This document shows, piece after piece, positions 62,991-64,000 of a stretch of DNA of 64,000 nucleotides. Positions within the stretch are counted from its first letter, which is position 1. Each line of letters begins with the position of its first letter. The stretch spans positions 190,112-254,111 of the forward strand of contig CAVZNH010000053.1 of assembly GCA_963776505.1 (NCBI GenBank), in the 5' to 3' direction. Under the pieces are notes generated by a model. The model was given only the letters and a program-made list of their open reading frames with translations, was not told the DNA's origin and made no database searches. The position numbers were made by a program, and so were the translations under genes. The stretch comes from JAMXLO01 sp963776505 (GTDB lineage: Bacteria; Pseudomonadota; Alphaproteobacteria; Acetobacterales; Acetobacteraceae).

Positions 62991-63838
62991 TGCGGCTTTT
63001 CAGGATTTTGTCTGTCCGCCATTCTGGGCTGCGGCGTCTCAAGCGTCTCGCTGGCAACTGAAACATTGAGCCAGGTACCCCAGCTTGACGCGATCATGGA
63101 CGAGGCAATGCAACGGTTCGGGGTGCCCGGCGCGGCAATCGGAATTTGGACGCCAAGCGCTCATTGGGTGAGAACCGTAGGTCTGGCGGATGTGGCGTCA
63201 GCGACCCCGGTGATGCGCCGAGACCATTTTGCCATCCGTAGCATCACCAAGTCATTTGTCGTCACAATTCTGCTGCAACTCGTCGCACAAAGCAGCGGTG
63301 CGCTCAGCCTCGATGATCGATTTCCCATTATCTCCATGGCATACCCAATGGGGAGAAGATCACCCTTCGAGAACTCGCCAACATGACAAGCGGCCTGTAC
63401 GATTACACGTGCGATGCGGCGTTCGGCGAAGCTCTGCAGGCCGACTTGACTCGCTCCTGGACGACCGACGAACTGCTGGCGTTCGACGATCAGCATCCAC
63501 CGACCAACTTTGAGCCGGGAACGCAATATCAGTATTCAAACACCAACACACTTGTGCTTGGTAAATTGATCGAAACGCTGTGTGACAACGCGTTCAGTCA
63601 CGTCCTGGCGGACCAGACCCTGACACCGCTCCATCTCAATGCCACAGCATACCTGAGTGGGACAAAACTGCCGCCGCCTGCCGTCCTCGGCTATCAAGGC
63701 GATCGGGACGAGACATTCGCTATCCTGCTGAATGCATCCAACACTCCTGATGTGCTTCAGGTATTGAATGAGGCTCCACCCCCGAAAAGCGGGAGTGTGT
63801 GTGCCCCTGGCGACCAAGGTATTGCGCGACGCGACTGA
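62991..63838 (+). pseudogene. Serine hydrolase/beta-lactamase-fold protein (broken)
   Basis: A class C beta-lactamase/PBP4-like protein in lower-GC sequence. From ATG 62991 a signal peptide (MRLFR, then FCLSAILGCGVSSVSLA after one base is removed near 63005), GVPGAAIGIWTPSAHWV and the catalytic S-x-x-K in FAIRSITKSFVVTILLQL follow. After a shift near 63345, LRELANMTSGLYDYTCDA and the Y-x-N in QYQYSNTNTLVLGKLIETL follow. The C-terminal third is shortened: the family's HTG-region and glycine strand are absent, and DETFAILLNASNTPD ends it early. Probably inactive. Confidence 0.72.
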
Positions 63839-64000
63839 CGACGAGCTCACCTACCCAAGCGATCTCATACGCTACCCGGCCGGCAGCATCGAAAACACCG
63901 CCGCAGCGACACCGCACGCCGCCAGCAGCCCCAGGGCAGCCGGCGCCGCGCGCGCACGCCCTCCTGATACACAATCGCATACACCGCCTTGACCAGATTG
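63839..64000 (-). other. Possible 3' end of a gene on the minus strand
   Basis: Reading inwards from the window edge on the minus strand, NLVKAVYAIVYQEGVRAR is followed, after a one-base shift, by PAALGLLAACGVAAAVFSML and stop near 63883, as in the end of a membrane protein. Too short and too damaged to name. Confidence 0.3.

Noticed and set aside
63838..64000. Named membrane protein at the window end
   Set aside because: Only a short, shifted fragment is available; no reliable identification.

Overview
The window is high-GC alphaproteobacterial chromosome, most likely Rhodospirillales and probably Acetobacteraceae. The basis is family knowledge: GCS2-type glutamate-cysteine ligase, EipB/DUF1849, DUF4167, DUF2125, DinB with an N-terminal zinc ribbon, and CysD with a CysN-CysC fusion. 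I see no rRNA, tRNA, CRISPR array or origin. Most of it is ordinary core and accessory chromosome. The clearest foreign stretch is the first 4 kb, and there are small lower-GC patches near 17, 40 and 63 kb.

Layout. 0-4 kb: end of a GxxExxY gene, an IS3-family element, then a tightly overlapped cassette (HNH endonuclease, unknown 215-aa protein, minimal nucleotidyltransferase) that abuts a 5'-truncated dipeptide epimerase pseudogene. 4-15.5 kb: an acyl-CoA dehydrogenase pair, a BTAD/TolB/TPR regulator, gshA, rsmE, ubiA, a padR regulator with a likely operator, an ETF-beta-type lysine methyltransferase, a DUF2125 protein and pirin. 15.5-22 kb: a stress and signalling block with MarR, a universal stress protein, two tiny exported or membrane proteins, a Crp/Fnr regulator and two sensor kinases, one a hybrid. 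22-29 kb: an APH/AAA fusion, pdxH, fabI, aroC, an unknown 393-aa protein and tlyA. 29-35.4 kb: an hxlR-emrA-emrB efflux operon, then a run of SDR, HCCA isomerase, SDR and ketopantoate-reductase-like genes. 35.4-38.6 kb: a chain of overlapping genes (LLM oxidoreductase, M23 peptidase, TusA, histone-deacetylase-like, XseB). 38.8-45 kb: ABC solute-binding protein, lipocalin-like protein, ROK kinase, dinB, DUF4167, prmC and rpmB. 45-49.4 kb: two lipoproteins, then EthD, MFS, HD-domain and SDR genes that look catabolic. 49.4-64 kb: Atm1-type ABC exporter, Nudix, EipB, aspS, rnd, a hybrid kinase, a VWA protein, cysD-cysNC, a uracil-DNA glycosylase-like protein and a broken serine hydrolase.

The most important caveat is that about 25 genes, including ones expected to be essential (rpmB, prmC, gshA), are interrupted by single-base shifts. 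In the best resolved cases, removing one base restores the family sequence. Random indel errors in the assembly explain this better than decay, so entries typed 'pseudogene' should mostly be read as real genes with a damaged reading frame. The exceptions are the dipeptide epimerase, which has lost its 5' half, and probably the serine hydrolase.

The best candidate for something undescribed is the HNH/unknown/nucleotidyltransferase cassette at 1798-3434. Secondary leads are two tiny genes at 17.0-17.3 kb, one with a possible Shine-Dalgarno-sequestering leader, and a family of GC-rich palindromic repeats that includes a 42-bp near-perfect inverted repeat between fabI and aroC.
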